This document shows positions 35,864-44,829 of a DNA stretch of 64,000 nt, in pieces. The number at the start of each line of letters is the position of its first letter. Positions within the stretch are counted from its first letter, which is position 1. The translations under genes were made by a program, and so were the position numbers. The stretch comes from an uncultured Kiloniellaceae bacterium (lineage in GTDB: Bacteria; Pseudomonadota; Alphaproteobacteria; Kiloniellales; Kiloniellaceae), in the NCBI GenBank assembly GCA_947493695.1, contig CANLSF010000006.1, positions 372,001 to 436,000 on the forward strand. Reading direction: 5' to 3'. Below the pieces are notes generated by a model, which saw nothing but the letters and a program-made list of their open reading frames with translations, did not search any database and was not told the DNA's origin.

Positions 35864-38604
35864 GCCGGGCACTCCTCATCGCTTATTACCGTGGTCGCGG
35901 TCAGGGTGACGTGGTGGGCCGAGAGCGCCAGAATCTCCGATGGAGTACAGCCGATTCGGGTCGCGAGACCGGGCTTCGCAGGCACCTTGAGCGCAGCGGG
36001 ATCATCGGATGTTGCGGACAGTTTCTTGAAACCCGCCGGCTTGACCCAAAGAACCCCGGCAACGGCCTGTGCCGCCGCAATCGCCTGGGAAATGTGCACA
36101 TCCTGTCCGAAACGCCGCTGGCCGAGCGCAAACAATCCGCTCTCCGGCGCGGCAATATCAATCTTGGGCAATGCCCCGAGAGCCGCGAGAACCGCTGCAT
36201 CGAGATCCGCACTCCGATACACCGGGTCATAGCCCAGCAGCAGTGAAAGATGCAGGTATCTTAGACGGCCCGCGACAACATTCAGGGGATGGCGCGCCGG
36301 TCCCCTGCAGCGGTCGGCATGTCGCAACGCAGCCTCAACTGCCGTCACCGCCTCCGGACTCTCATCCTCCGTCAAGAGGGTCAGCGCGATACTGGGGCGC
36401 TCCATTTCCGCCGCGAAAACAGCCTGTGCCTTGAGAACACCGGGTATTGCAAGAGCCTCGGCCTCATAGTCCGTGAGACCGACCAATCGCCCGAGACTTT
36501 GCATTCGTCCGGGAGCGGCCTCCTGCGCAGTCTCCATTTCTTCCGGAGGCGCCCCGCCGACTGCAGGTCCCGGCATGACAACGCCGGTCAAGGGCTTCAG
36601 CTTGGTTTTTGCTTTCGGCTCCTGATCGGCCGCCAGGTCACCCCAGGACCCCTGCCCGGTCCGATAGCTGGCCGTGACGTTGTTCCGTCCTGACGTCAGC
36701 CTGGCGCCGTTGAGCCCATCGCCGAATTGAACATAGCTGCCGTCTTCGCCCTGACGTATGACATAGATCTCCGCCTCCGGTGCTGCATCGAAGAGGGTTT
36801 CCACAGCTGTCCAAAGGCGTCCGTCCACCCGGATCTCGAGCTCGGCGGAATAGGGCGGACTGCGAACCGGATCGGAGAGATAGGTCAGCGGCGCTTTCGG
36901 GATCGGGAAGGTCTGGAACACGCGCCGAGAATCGCCGGACCCAAGCGTCACCTCGCCCTGCGATTCGCCTTCGGTCGCATCGACAAGATTGCCATAGACT
37001 GTGACGCGCGGATTGCTTTCCGAAAAGCCTGCACCGCCCGCTTGCGGCACCAGTCCCAGCTGAATTGGCCACATCCGAAAATCGTCCTTCGGGCCTTTGG
37101 GGGCGGCTTCCAATTCAGGTTGGTCTTCAGTCACCACAATATCCTGCGGGACCTCCGTCATGCCTGCCAGCAGGACGCGCCGGCCGGCAAGGGCCAGTGC
37201 CTCTTCACGCGTCCCGAAGTAGTTCACCTTTCCATCGCTGACCTTGCCAGCCGTCTGTTTCGGCGGGGCCCGCAGGGTCATTTTTTCACTGAGAACCTCG
37301 TAAAGACGCAGGCGCCTGATGTCCTGTTGCTCCGGTTCAGCGGCTGCCTCGTTGGCGAACCCGAATTCAGCGGCGACTTCAAGTCCCGGCGTCGCCTTTT
37401 GAGCCAGGGCGAACTCCACGGCTTCCGCATCGATCACACCCTGGCTGGTAAAGCCTGACGCGCCCAGGCTCGAGAGCTGTCCACTGCCGAGCTTGTCGGT
37501 CCTGAGTGCTTTATTGAGCTGCAGCATCGAGACTGGAGAACTCACACCTGCCCAGAGGACGTCTCTCGGTATGATCTTTTCGATCCGCCGCACGAAAACG
37601 AAACTCCGCGCGTCGGGTTCGACAATCCGTCCCACGCAGATAACCCGGGAACCTGTGGAAAGGTCGTCGACCTCACTGTCGAGCGGCATCTGTCGGCGAC
37701 CAAGAAGGGAGTAGTTCGTGCGCCCCTTCGATGTCCCTGTGGTCTTCCGGGTAAAGTCCGTCTCATAGATGATGGTCTTCGGCGGACTCTCCCGAAAAGT
37801 GGAAAAGCTCTTGGGCGCATCCGCGCCAAAATGCCGGAAGCTGCGACCGATCTTGAAGGCCGTCACCTCGCCTGGGTGGTTTTCCCGTACGCTGCCCTCA
37901 AGGTGCAGGGTTACCCGATCCAGATGGACTTCGGTCTCCGCTACCACAAGGATCTCGTGCGGGTCCAAAGGTCCGGAGAGAATCAGTATCCGATCACCCG
38001 CCTCGATGCCGTGCTCCTCCCGATCGGCCAGGGCAGTTGAACCGCCTAGGCGCGCTATATCGAGACTGGTCTTACCTTTAATCGCCTGCAGCCCGAGACG
38101 GCGGCGGTAGAAATGGAATGCACTTAGAGCGGGGAATGCCTCGACGGCCTCCTTACTTTCGAACAATGAAGGCTGATCGAACCCTTCCAACTGCGCCTGA
38201 AACGCAAATCCGGCGGGGACAATCGTTTCAGAATCCACCTCGAGCGCAAAGACCGTAGACCCACCGAGGCCTGGCGCAGGTCGGTAGCCCGTCAGGCGTA
38301 CGAGATCAAAAACACTTTCCTGCCAGCTCGCCGTCGGCAGCTTGGTTTCATTCCCGTAGAGCTCCTGATAGAAGCTGAGGATATGACCCATCAGCGCCGT
38401 GCCCTCCAGCAGCGCGATCCCCGGTTCATCCTGACCCAGATAGGTCCAGCCCGAGAGCGCAGGCGCCTTGACCAAGCGATCGAGCATGTGGGCCCGCATC
38501 GTCGTGTAGTCGCCAATCCGATATTGAAACCGGGAAAGACCCGGCCGATTGTCAATAACGGCGGGGAAGCGTTGCGGGCGGTCGCAATCATGCTCACAAC
38601 TCAT
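35860..38604 (-). CDS. Putative eCIS baseplate assembly protein (second large baseplate component)
   Basis: A 914-residue protein of the TIGR02243 'putative baseplate assembly protein' type. The N-terminus LSRFQYRIGDYTTMRAHMLD and the ALSGWTYLGQDEPGIALLEG segment are characteristic, and a baseplate J-like region follows in the second half (VQFGDGLNGARLTSGRNNV, ASYRTGQGS). It should form part of the baseplate wedge together with the protein encoded just upstream, as Afp11 and Afp12 do. It overlaps both neighbours by four bases, so stoichiometric translation is likely. Length is within the range of large eCIS wedge proteins. Confidence 0.88.
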   Translation of the reverse strand: MSCEHDCDRPQRFPAVIDNRPGLSRFQYRIGDYTTMRAHMLDRLVKAPALSGWTYLGQDEPGIALLEGTALMGHILSFYQELYGNETKLPTASWQESVFDLVRLTGYRPAPGLGGSTVFALEVDSETIVPAGFAFQAQLEGFDQPSLFESKEAVEAFPALSAFHFYRRRLGLQAIKGKTSLDIARLGGSTALADREEHGIEAGDRILILSGPLDPHEILVVAETEVHLDRVTLHLEGSVRENHPGEVTAFKIGRSFRHFGADAPKSFSTFRESPPKTIIYETDFTRKTTGTSKGRTNYSLLGRRQMPLDSEVDDLSTGSRVICVGRIVEPDARSFVFVRRIEKIIPRDVLWAGVSSPVSMLQLNKALRTDKLGSGQLSSLGASGFTSQGVIDAEAVEFALAQKATPGLEVAAEFGFANEAAAEPEQQDIRRLRLYEVLSEKMTLRAPPKQTAGKVSDGKVNYFGTREEALALAGRRVLLAGMTEVPQDIVVTEDQPELEAAPKGPKDDFRMWPIQLGLVPQAGGAGFSESNPRVTVYGNLVDATEGESQGEVTLGSGDSRRVFQTFPIPKAPLTYLSDPVRSPPYSAELEIRVDGRLWTAVETLFDAAPEAEIYVIRQGEDGSYVQFGDGLNGARLTSGRNNVTASYRTGQGSWGDLAADQEPKAKTKLKPLTGVVMPGPAVGGAPPEEMETAQEAAPGRMQSLGRLVGLTDYEAEALAIPGVLKAQAVFAAEMERPSIALTLLTEDESPEAVTAVEAALRHADRCRGPARHPLNVVAGRLRYLHLSLLLGYDPVYRSADLDAAVLAALGALPKIDIAAPESGLFALGQRRFGQDVHISQAIAAAQAVAGVLWVKPAGFKKLSATSDDPAALKVPAKPGLATRIGCTPSEILALSAHHVTLTATTVISDEECPA

Positions 38605-41096
38605 CTGCGGCCTCCTTTCACAACGATCACCATGCGTCCGAATTCAAGGGCGTTCGGATCGTTATCAACGCGGATGATCTGGTTTGCACCGACGTCGATC
38701 TGCAAGGCGTCAGGTGGCGGCAGATCCTCCGGGTCGAGGATCAGGGTTTCGGTGGTCGGTCCTCCTGCACGATCCCACAGGCGCATCCCGACCTCGATGA
38801 CCCGGTCGACACCTTCGACAGCCAATGCGCGTTCGATGATCTGACTGGCATAGAGGCTCTGTCCAAAGCTCCAGTTATCGGGATGGAAGAAACCCTTTTC
38901 ACCGGACGTGGTGTAGCCGTCAATGAAGGCTTCCTCCAGGTCGAAACGCAGGTCTTCCGGCCAGAAGAGCGGGGCCGCGCAGACAAGCAGACGAATATCG
39001 AGCGGTACGAAGTCGGGGGGACGGATTTCGATATCCTCACCGATCAGACGCACCTGATTGAGATAACTTGCTGCCTCCGCCATATCCGCCGCATCCAGCG
39101 ACACCCGGCCTATCGGGTCGAGCGTGATCCGCACAGTGCGCCAGCTTCCCGTCCAGCCGTAAGCCGCGGCAGCACGCTGAACGAACGGCAACTCTTCCGC
39201 CCGTTTCTTGTAGTCGTTCAGAGTAACCGCCCTGAGCTGCCGGGTACGGTAAGCCTCCGGTGCCCGGCGGCGGATGACATCCGGCGTCTCCGGCAAGCGC
39301 CCGTTGGTCGCATCAAAGGGATTCCAGATCCGCGTGACCTGCGCAAACAAAGCCTCGTCAAATCCGGTAATAGAGTCCGCACCGACATTTCCCTCCGGTC
39401 CAAAGCCGGTCTGGTAGCGCGCCGCGACGAAGCTGCCCGGCGGTGGCGCTTCCCCATTGGGTGCACGTCCGAAACGGATAAAGCTTCGCCCGATCTCATC
39501 GGTCTCGATCAGGAAATGATTTGCATCCTCCCGGCTCTGTACCAGGTCGATCTGCTCGTCCCATCTTTGAATTCCCTCAACGGAAAGGCTGAGACTGCTC
39601 TGCGGCGCGACCTCCCCGCCCGGTGCCGTATCCCGATATGCAAGCGGTCCCTCGGGCAGGGCGCAAAGGCGTCCCCAAGGTGTTTCGCTGTAGGTTTCTT
39701 CCGTGATGCGGCCAAAGGGGAAGTCGGCCTCGAATGTCGTGCGCTCCATATCGAGGTCGGTTGCAAGCTGGGTGTCCAGAGGGCGGTCGGGATCGGTGAA
39801 AAGCGTGAGGTTCGGGCGGCCATGAACGACCGGCACAAGATTGCCGTAAAAGAGACTTACATCGCTTTGCAGATCGACCCCCGGACAGAGCGTGACAAAG
39901 CAGAAACGCGCGTTCAACGCATCTTCGGCGCGCCAGGTTACCCGCACGAAGCGCGCGCCGGCCGCCGGATCGAAGCCTGTTTCCGCATCCGTCAGACGAA
40001 GAAGTTGGCGTTGACGCGTATCGCGCCCGGCGACCCGGCCCGTCTCGGGGTTCAACGCCTCCTCGAGAAGCAGGGGCCGGTCGAGCGCAAGAAGCTGATC
40101 GCGCAGATCATTGGCCTGTGCCAGCGTCATCACCGTGTCACGCAGGGTCAGATCCGCTGCCGTCGAACCTTTTTCGAGAGCGCCGACCACACCGCCCCAG
40201 GTATAGAGCGCCAGTTCGTTGAGTTCAGGTTGCAGATTTGGAAGAGGCGCATCCGGGTCCGGCACTTTATGGAGGAAAACCTCACCCATTTGCGTGCGCC
40301 CGGTCCAGCAGGCAAAGTTAGCGGGCAGATCGACCGCGTTGGAGACCTGCAGGGCAATCCAGGTCTCCGCCTGATTGCCCTGGTGAATATGGTAATCCAT
40401 CAGCCGGGCATGCCGCGCCAGCGAGACACGTTTCCGGGCCCGCGGGAAGAATGCCTCCGCGGCAACCCGGTCCTGTTTATCCGCAAGCTCATCCCCGCGT
40501 GCGGCCAGCAGATTGATGATGACCTGATCGAGGTCAGCCTCTGACGTCGGCTGCCACCCCGGCACACGCTCCATCATTGCGCCGATCAGAAGATGTTTGA
40601 AGGAGTGAAAGTCCCGCGCGAGGTAATCGATCTTCGGATTGACCGCAGGTGCGGGATTCGCAACACCGCCGGAATGGCAATTGAGGTTGAAGCAACCCGG
40701 GCGAAACTTGAACTCGATCCGGGCAAAAATAGGATCGAACAGCGGATCGAGGGCGACCAGGCTGTATGTTGAGTAATCACCAATGGGCGAGACGGTCAGC
40801 TCCAGGCCGGGCGCAGGCCCCGGGCCAGGCGCTATATCGATAACCCGCACCTGACCGGGCAAGGTGCCTCCGCTTCGCCGCCGCCCGCCCTCAATCGCAA
40901 AGAGCTGGTTGGCGGGCGTCCCACCGGTGAAAGCATTGAGAATATCCGCCAGCGCCACATCGTTGATAAACTCGGCGGTAAGCACGGCATTGGGCGGATC
41001 ACGTTCGAGGTCGACAAACACCAGATCGAAACCGTTCAGTTCGGTCAGGTCTCGTGCGCGATCCCGGAGTCTTTCGTCATTCAGGATTTCAGCCAT
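38601..41096 (-). CDS. Putative eCIS baseplate assembly protein (gpJ-like wedge component)
   Basis: A protein of 831 residues of the same baseplate family. NPKIDYLARDFHSFKHLLIG (residues about 155-174) is the hallmark of TIGR02243 proteins, and SFIRFGRAPNGEAPPPGSFV, RYQTGFGPEGNV and KKRAEELPFVQRAAAAYGW correspond to the baseplate J core. ATG at 41096 shares its A with the preceding stop (TGATG). It lies between gp25 and the second large baseplate gene, as in other eCIS and phage tails. It should form the triangular wedge that triggers sheath contraction. Confidence 0.88.
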   Translation of the reverse strand: MAEILNDERLRDRARDLTELNGFDLVFVDLERDPPNAVLTAEFINDVALADILNAFTGGTPANQLFAIEGGRRRSGGTLPGQVRVIDIAPGPGPAPGLELTVSPIGDYSTYSLVALDPLFDPIFARIEFKFRPGCFNLNCHSGGVANPAPAVNPKIDYLARDFHSFKHLLIGAMMERVPGWQPTSEADLDQVIINLLAARGDELADKQDRVAAEAFFPRARKRVSLARHARLMDYHIHQGNQAETWIALQVSNAVDLPANFACWTGRTQMGEVFLHKVPDPDAPLPNLQPELNELALYTWGGVVGALEKGSTAADLTLRDTVMTLAQANDLRDQLLALDRPLLLEEALNPETGRVAGRDTRQRQLLRLTDAETGFDPAAGARFVRVTWRAEDALNARFCFVTLCPGVDLQSDVSLFYGNLVPVVHGRPNLTLFTDPDRPLDTQLATDLDMERTTFEADFPFGRITEETYSETPWGRLCALPEGPLAYRDTAPGGEVAPQSSLSLSVEGIQRWDEQIDLVQSREDANHFLIETDEIGRSFIRFGRAPNGEAPPPGSFVAARYQTGFGPEGNVGADSITGFDEALFAQVTRIWNPFDATNGRLPETPDVIRRRAPEAYRTRQLRAVTLNDYKKRAEELPFVQRAAAAYGWTGSWRTVRITLDPIGRVSLDAADMAEAASYLNQVRLIGEDIEIRPPDFVPLDIRLLVCAAPLFWPEDLRFDLEEAFIDGYTTSGEKGFFHPDNWSFGQSLYASQIIERALAVEGVDRVIEVGMRLWDRAGGPTTETLILDPEDLPPPDALQIDVGANQIIRVDNDPNALEFGRMVIVVKGGRR

Positions 41097-41482
41097 CACA
41101 CGTCTCCGCCCTGCGCGATGTCATGTTCGAAGCGTAGTCGACGGATCTCGGGCGAGCCGACCAGCTGATAAGCCAGATTGACCGCCAGTGTTGTCTCGGT
41201 CGCCTCGGTCTCCAATTGCTTCACTTCCAGCCTGGTGCCCAAATAGAAGTTCAAAGCCTTGGTCAGCCGCGCCCGCGCCATCGCCGCCGTGGCTTCGTTG
41301 TTGGCCTCGAAGACAAGACGCTTCAGCCCGCCGCCGAAAACCGGTTGGAACAACCGTTCGCCCGGATCGGTCAGCAAAAGCTGAATGAGTTCACCGCGCA
41401 CATGATCGGCCAGATCGGCAGGCGTCTCGGGCCGGCTGTCTTCGCCGACGGTGAAGGGAAACTTGAGATGGCGTCCGCTCAT
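41096..41482 (-). CDS. gpW/gp25-family baseplate protein
   Basis: A 128-residue protein with the gp25 layout: LKFPFTVGEDSRPETP, then HVRGELIQLLLTDPGERLFQ, PVFGGGLKRLVFEANNEATA and a C-terminal VEFxV-like strand region. GERxFxPxFGxGLxxLxFE is the family hallmark; gp25 initiates sheath polymerisation on the baseplate. The start at 41482 lies four bases after the previous stop; in-frame codons further upstream (to 41611) lie inside the previous gene. Homologous to Afp9. Confidence 0.93.
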   Translation of the reverse strand: MSGRHLKFPFTVGEDSRPETPADLADHVRGELIQLLLTDPGERLFQPVFGGGLKRLVFEANNEATAAMARARLTKALNFYLGTRLEVKQLETEATETTLAVNLAYQLVGSPEIRRLRFEHDIAQGGDV

Positions 41483-41486
41483 GGTC

Positions 41487-41765
41487 TCATTCCCATTCGA
41501 ACTGCAGGTCGTGATCGTGCTCCGAACCGACCCCGTTTGCCTGCTCTTCGGTTGTTCCGATGTCGCTGCGATGATCATCGAGGTAGGAGAGAACTCCCCG
41601 GGCAATCGCAACGAACATCAGACGCCGGTCCTCTTTCGCCTGGGTGTCGTTCGGCAGGTCGATGTCTTTGTAGCTGTTCCACAGGGAGACGAACTCGGCA
41701 TCTATCGCGCCCGCCAGACTGTCGGTTTTCAGATTGCTCACCGTACCTGCTTGCAGCTTCGCCAT
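41487..41765 (-). CDS. Small acidic eCIS protein of unknown function
   Basis: A 92-residue acidic protein (LAGAIDAEFVSLWNSYKDID, then RRLMFVAIARGVLSYLDDHR and a His/Glu/Asp-rich tail). It is helical, without signal peptide or membrane segment. It sits between the spike and gp25 genes, overlapping the spike stop by one base, so it is very likely a particle component or assembly factor. This is the position where many tails encode the PAAR tip, but it has none of the PAAR repeats. Function unknown. Confidence 0.78.
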   Translation of the reverse strand: MAKLQAGTVSNLKTDSLAGAIDAEFVSLWNSYKDIDLPNDTQAKEDRRLMFVAIARGVLSYLDDHRSDIGTTEEQANGVGSEHDHDLQFEWE

Positions 41766-42481
41766 TATCCTGTCTTCACTTTCTGACTGAGGAGCGCCGG
41801 TGTCGCCGGGGTCTGCGGCGAGGTCGGCGGTGCCGGTGTGATCGGAATACCCAGGAACGTCTCGCCGGAATGAACGTGGGCATTGAAGATCGTGACGAGC
41901 TGATTGAGGTAAGTCAGGAGATCGTCACCGAAGACCAGCGGATGCCGCGCGCCGTCCACCAGTTCGATCTGCTGCGCCTCAACCACGACCTTTGTGGCCG
42001 CCTTGACTTCGATCTTGCCGTTGCGGCTGGTGATCGTGACCTTGTTCGAGCCTCTGCCGTCGGAGACCACCAGTGTCTCGTTGTCGTCGTCCAGCGCGAT
42101 ATGGAGGCCGCTGTCGGTCTTGATCACCTTGGTGACCTGTTCGCCTGTTTTGCCTTCTTCGGGTTCGGGCGCGTCCCCATCAGGCCACCAGCCACCCGAC
42201 CAGATTGGACGGCTCACATCGCCCGCCTCGAACTCGACCCATACGGCGGCCCCGACCTGCGGCACGGCAAACATCCCCGCATCCGGTCCGGTGAAGGGCG
42301 CGCAGGGAAGAGCCCACGATGTCTCTTCGCCCTGCAAAACGCTGGGCACCCGGGCACGCAGGCGACCCATCTTCCTCGGGTCGTCCACATCCGTGACGAT
42401 CCCCTGGCGTTTGCCGTAGATCTTGCCCTGATGGTCTTCGATAAAGCCGGCAACCAGACGTTCAAAGGAGAGTCCGCGCAT
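41765..42481 (-). CDS. eCIS spike protein (gp5 / gpV-like)
   Basis: A 238-residue central spike. The N-terminal OB-fold of the phage baseplate gpV/gp5 type is seen at about 18-95 (GKRQGIVTDVDDPRKMGRLR, then PCAPFTGPDAGMFAVPQVGA, VWVEFEAGDVSRPIWSGGWW). The next part (about 120-180) has alternating strands (HIALDDDNETLVVSDGRGSN, KVTITSRNGKIEVKA) that form a short triple-stranded beta-helix needle. The Pro/Thr-rich C-terminus follows FNAHVHSG. It should cap the tube at the baseplate and pierce the target. It shares one base with the hub gene before it. Confidence 0.9.
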   Translation of the reverse strand: MRGLSFERLVAGFIEDHQGKIYGKRQGIVTDVDDPRKMGRLRARVPSVLQGEETSWALPCAPFTGPDAGMFAVPQVGAAVWVEFEAGDVSRPIWSGGWWPDGDAPEPEEGKTGEQVTKVIKTDSGLHIALDDDNETLVVSDGRGSNKVTITSRNGKIEVKAATKVVVEAQQIELVDGARHPLVFGDDLLTYLNQLVTIFNAHVHSGETFLGIPITPAPPTSPQTPATPALLSQKVKTG

Positions 42482-43584
42482 CAGAAGACCCCTCCCGGTA
42501 GTCCGCCGCCACCGCCAGCGGAGGAAGCGTTGCGGCGCAGGGTGAAGGACTGGGTGTAGGCTTCGTCCCGCAGCGAATGACTGACCTCACTGACCAGATA
42601 TTCGCCGCTCAGCAAGGTTCCGGCCCCGGCCACCGCGACCACCTGATAGGGACGCAGCACACCGAGATAAATCTCTGCCGAAACCTCCCCGTGACCGGAG
42701 TAAGCCCAGGCGCCGCGGTCCACAGCCGCCTGCACCGAGGCATCGAGCAGTGTCTGATCGCTCGTCCCTTCGACAAAGATGGTGCCCGGATCGGTGCCCT
42801 CGGTCGTCGCGCTCTCTCCCAGCAGCGCCGTGTCGCTGGCATCGAACTCCGCGCTGAGGTCGGCAAGGTTGGCCGGATCAATCGCTTCGCCCCGTGCTGC
42901 GACAGGCGAGAGTGCATCCAGCTCGAGGGTCAGCTTGTTGACGTTGCGCTCCTCGCCGGTCAGCACCAGCTCAGGCAGGTCGCCTTCGCCGGTCGGCAGG
43001 AAGCGGAAACGGCCAACCGAGTCCCCTGGCTTCCCGCCAGGCTCCACATAGACGACCATATTGGCCTCCCGCGCGAGCCGCCGCAGCAGTCCGAAATCCG
43101 TACCGCGTTGGGTCACCACCCGCTCAAGCGTGGGCGCGCCGACCCCGCTCGCTTCGGTCTCTGGACTGATGGAGTACTCGTCGAAGACCTGCGCCGCGAT
43201 GTCTTCAGGGGCTAGATCCTCGAACAGGCGCGCCTTGTCGCTGCGGTTCATCATGGCGCTTTCGTCGTTCACGACGATCACGGCCTGGCTTTCGTTCGGC
43301 CCGCCGCCCAGTTCGAAACGCTGCGCCACGATACGGCCTTCGATCAAAGGCACAAAATCGCCCTTGCCGATCTGAACTTCGATCCGCACCCGGGTCAGCG
43401 GCTGGATCGCGTCGTCCAGCACGCCGGGCCAATCCCCGTCGGCGTCCCGGCCCAGGGGCACCGTAATCTGCGCCTCGGCCACCAGGTCAATCGCCAGATC
43501 CACGCGGATCTCTTCAATCAGCGCCAGACGTTCCTCGTCCGCCGGGGCATTGTCAAAGTAGAGACGATAGTTGGTGACGGCCAT
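42481..43584 (-). CDS. eCIS baseplate hub protein (gp27 / gpD-like)
   Basis: A 367-residue protein of the phage late control D / gp27 family: early EEIRVDLAIDLVAEAQITVP, then VTQRGTDFGLLRRLAREANM (the RGTDFxFLxRLA hallmark) and the C-terminal SGEYLVSEVSHSLRDEAYTQ segment. As a trimer it links the tube symmetry (sixfold) to the spike (threefold). Order LysM-gpD-spike is as in AFP/PVC-like systems where hub and spike are fused in Afp8; here they are separate genes. Confidence 0.9.
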   Translation of the reverse strand: MAVTNYRLYFDNAPADEERLALIEEIRVDLAIDLVAEAQITVPLGRDADGDWPGVLDDAIQPLTRVRIEVQIGKGDFVPLIEGRIVAQRFELGGGPNESQAVIVVNDESAMMNRSDKARLFEDLAPEDIAAQVFDEYSISPETEASGVGAPTLERVVTQRGTDFGLLRRLAREANMVVYVEPGGKPGDSVGRFRFLPTGEGDLPELVLTGEERNVNKLTLELDALSPVAARGEAIDPANLADLSAEFDASDTALLGESATTEGTDPGTIFVEGTSDQTLLDASVQAAVDRGAWAYSGHGEVSAEIYLGVLRPYQVVAVAGAGTLLSGEYLVSEVSHSLRDEAYTQSFTLRRNASSAGGGGGLPGGVF

Positions 43585-43585
43585 G

Positions 43586-43855
43586 TTATCTCTCCGGTAC
43601 GTCGACCGTGCGGCCGACCGGCGTCAGGATATCGCGTGCATCCAGCTCCGTATTCGCGTCGGCGATGTGCCAGAAGCGCGCGCCGTCGCGATAACAGCGC
43701 TCGGAAATGATATCGAGCTGATCCGCGCCGCTCACGGTCAGTGGTGCACCCGAAGGCGCCTCCAGAGTTCGCAGGGATACTGCCGCAACCTCGCGATCGC
43801 CGTCCTTGACGATCACGTTCGGGGTTGCGGCATATCGGCTATCCTTGGTGAACAT
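43586..43855 (-). CDS. LysM-like small tail protein (gpX-like)
   Basis: An 89-residue protein. GADQLDIISERCYRDGARFW and HIADANTELDARDILTPVGR match the LysM-like module of the tail protein X / gp53 group, which joins hub and tube in contractile tails. The N-terminal half forms beta strands. It starts nine bases after the CIS-tube gene stop and ends one base before the hub gene. Cytoplasmic particle component. Confidence 0.85.
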   Translation of the reverse strand: MFTKDSRYAATPNVIVKDGDREVAAVSLRTLEAPSGAPLTVSGADQLDIISERCYRDGARFWHIADANTELDARDILTPVGRTVDVPER

Positions 43856-43864
43856 CTCTCCTCC

Positions 43865-44539
43865 TCAGAACGAAATGATTTCGGGGGCGTCGGCAATGGC
43901 CTGCCCCAGATTGATAACGGCCTGCGCGTCCTTCAGGGTTTTCATGTACTCCGTCGCCCCCTGCCCTATGAGGTCACCGGAATCCGGTGTGAAGGTCACA
44001 ACCTCCAACCCGAGAGAAACTTCGGCGCGGATCGCCACGAGGCCGGAGTTAAAGAGCGTTTCTTTAATGCCGAAGGAGGTGATCTCAACCGGCAGAATGC
44101 GCGTAAGTCCGCCGACGAAAATAAGCTTGGGCAGAGTTTCTGGCGGGATCGAACGAGTGGGCGCGTCATCCCCTCCCCCAAGAAGCGAGCCCACTGCATC
44201 GACGATCGCACCCAGGAGCGCGCCGTTGCTGTCCGGATTCACCATCTTCTCCAGTGCCGCAAGCTGCGGACCCACACCGAAGGTCTGAGCGATAACATCT
44301 CCCTTGTTCAGGGCATCTGCCGCATCGAGCTTGATGTTAAGCGTGAAGCTCTCCACGGGCGCGGAGTGTGCGCGGTGTGTTTCCAGCTGACGGGCGGGCA
44401 CGTTGCTGTCGGATGTGCGGCGCTGGATATTGAACTGGCGATCCAGTTCCTCGACGTTGTACTGAAAGACGAAGAGATTCGGGAAACCACCCAGGAAGGT
44501 ATCCCCGTACTGGATGAACGCACCCCTACTGAGGCTCAT
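43865..44539 (-). CDS. CIS tube-adaptor protein (Afp7-like)
   Basis: A 224-residue protein matching the contractile injection system tube protein N-terminal domain family: LGGFPNLFVFQYNVEELDRQ near the N-terminus, ETHRAHSAPVESFTLNIKLD in the centre, and LPKLIFVGGLTRILPVEITS then EVSLGLEVVTFT at the C-terminal half. In AFP/PVC particles the homologue forms the first tube-like ring on the hub and contacts LysM. The start overlaps the preceding stop by four bases. It lacks a fused C-terminal LysM domain; the separate LysM gene follows it directly. Confidence 0.87.
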   Translation of the reverse strand: MSLSRGAFIQYGDTFLGGFPNLFVFQYNVEELDRQFNIQRRTSDSNVPARQLETHRAHSAPVESFTLNIKLDAADALNKGDVIAQTFGVGPQLAALEKMVNPDSNGALLGAIVDAVGSLLGGGDDAPTRSIPPETLPKLIFVGGLTRILPVEITSFGIKETLFNSGLVAIRAEVSLGLEVVTFTPDSGDLIGQGATEYMKTLKDAQAVINLGQAIADAPEIISF

Positions 44540-44829
44540 GACCGCTCCTCCTTCTCGTCTGACGGCACGCGCTGACGTTGATCGCTCAGGCCCTTGACCA
44601 GCCGCAAGGCAATGGCTTCGCGCAACGCCGTCACGTCCCTGGGGTCGCTCACCTCCAGATCACGTAAATCCATCCTGAAGACGTCACCTGTCGGCAGCGT
44701 GGACAGCGGCGTACGCGCCAGACGCCGTCCGAGTTCCTGACCGAGCCCTTCGAGTGCGGACTCCGCCACAGGCCGCGCCACACCGCGCAGACGGATCGAC
44801 AGACGCTCAAGATTGACGCGCAGACTCAT
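44536..44829 (-). CDS. Small eCIS protein of unknown function
   Basis: A 97-residue, charged, helical protein (LERLSIRLRGVARPVAESAL, then LGRRLARTPLSTLPTGDVFR, and an Arg/Glu-rich tail). It overlaps both the AAA+ gene and the CIS-tube gene by four bases, so it is certainly translated with them. Small proteins of this kind are found at this place in other eCIS operons, but no function is known to me. A chaperone or assembly role is a guess. Confidence 0.78.
   Translation of the reverse strand: MSLRVNLERLSIRLRGVARPVAESALEGLGQELGRRLARTPLSTLPTGDVFRMDLRDLEVSDPRDVTALREAIALRLVKGLSDQRQRVPSDEKEERS

Noticed and set aside
34811-36232. Open frame of 473 codons on the plus strand across two eCIS genes.
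   Set aside because: Antisense to two overlapping baseplate/tail genes; rich in Arg and Gly as shadows usually are.
38883-40544. Very long open frame (553 codons) on the plus strand.
   Set aside because: It is antisense to the well-supported baseplate gene, has no ribosome-binding site or known motif, and its composition is that of a high-GC shadow frame.
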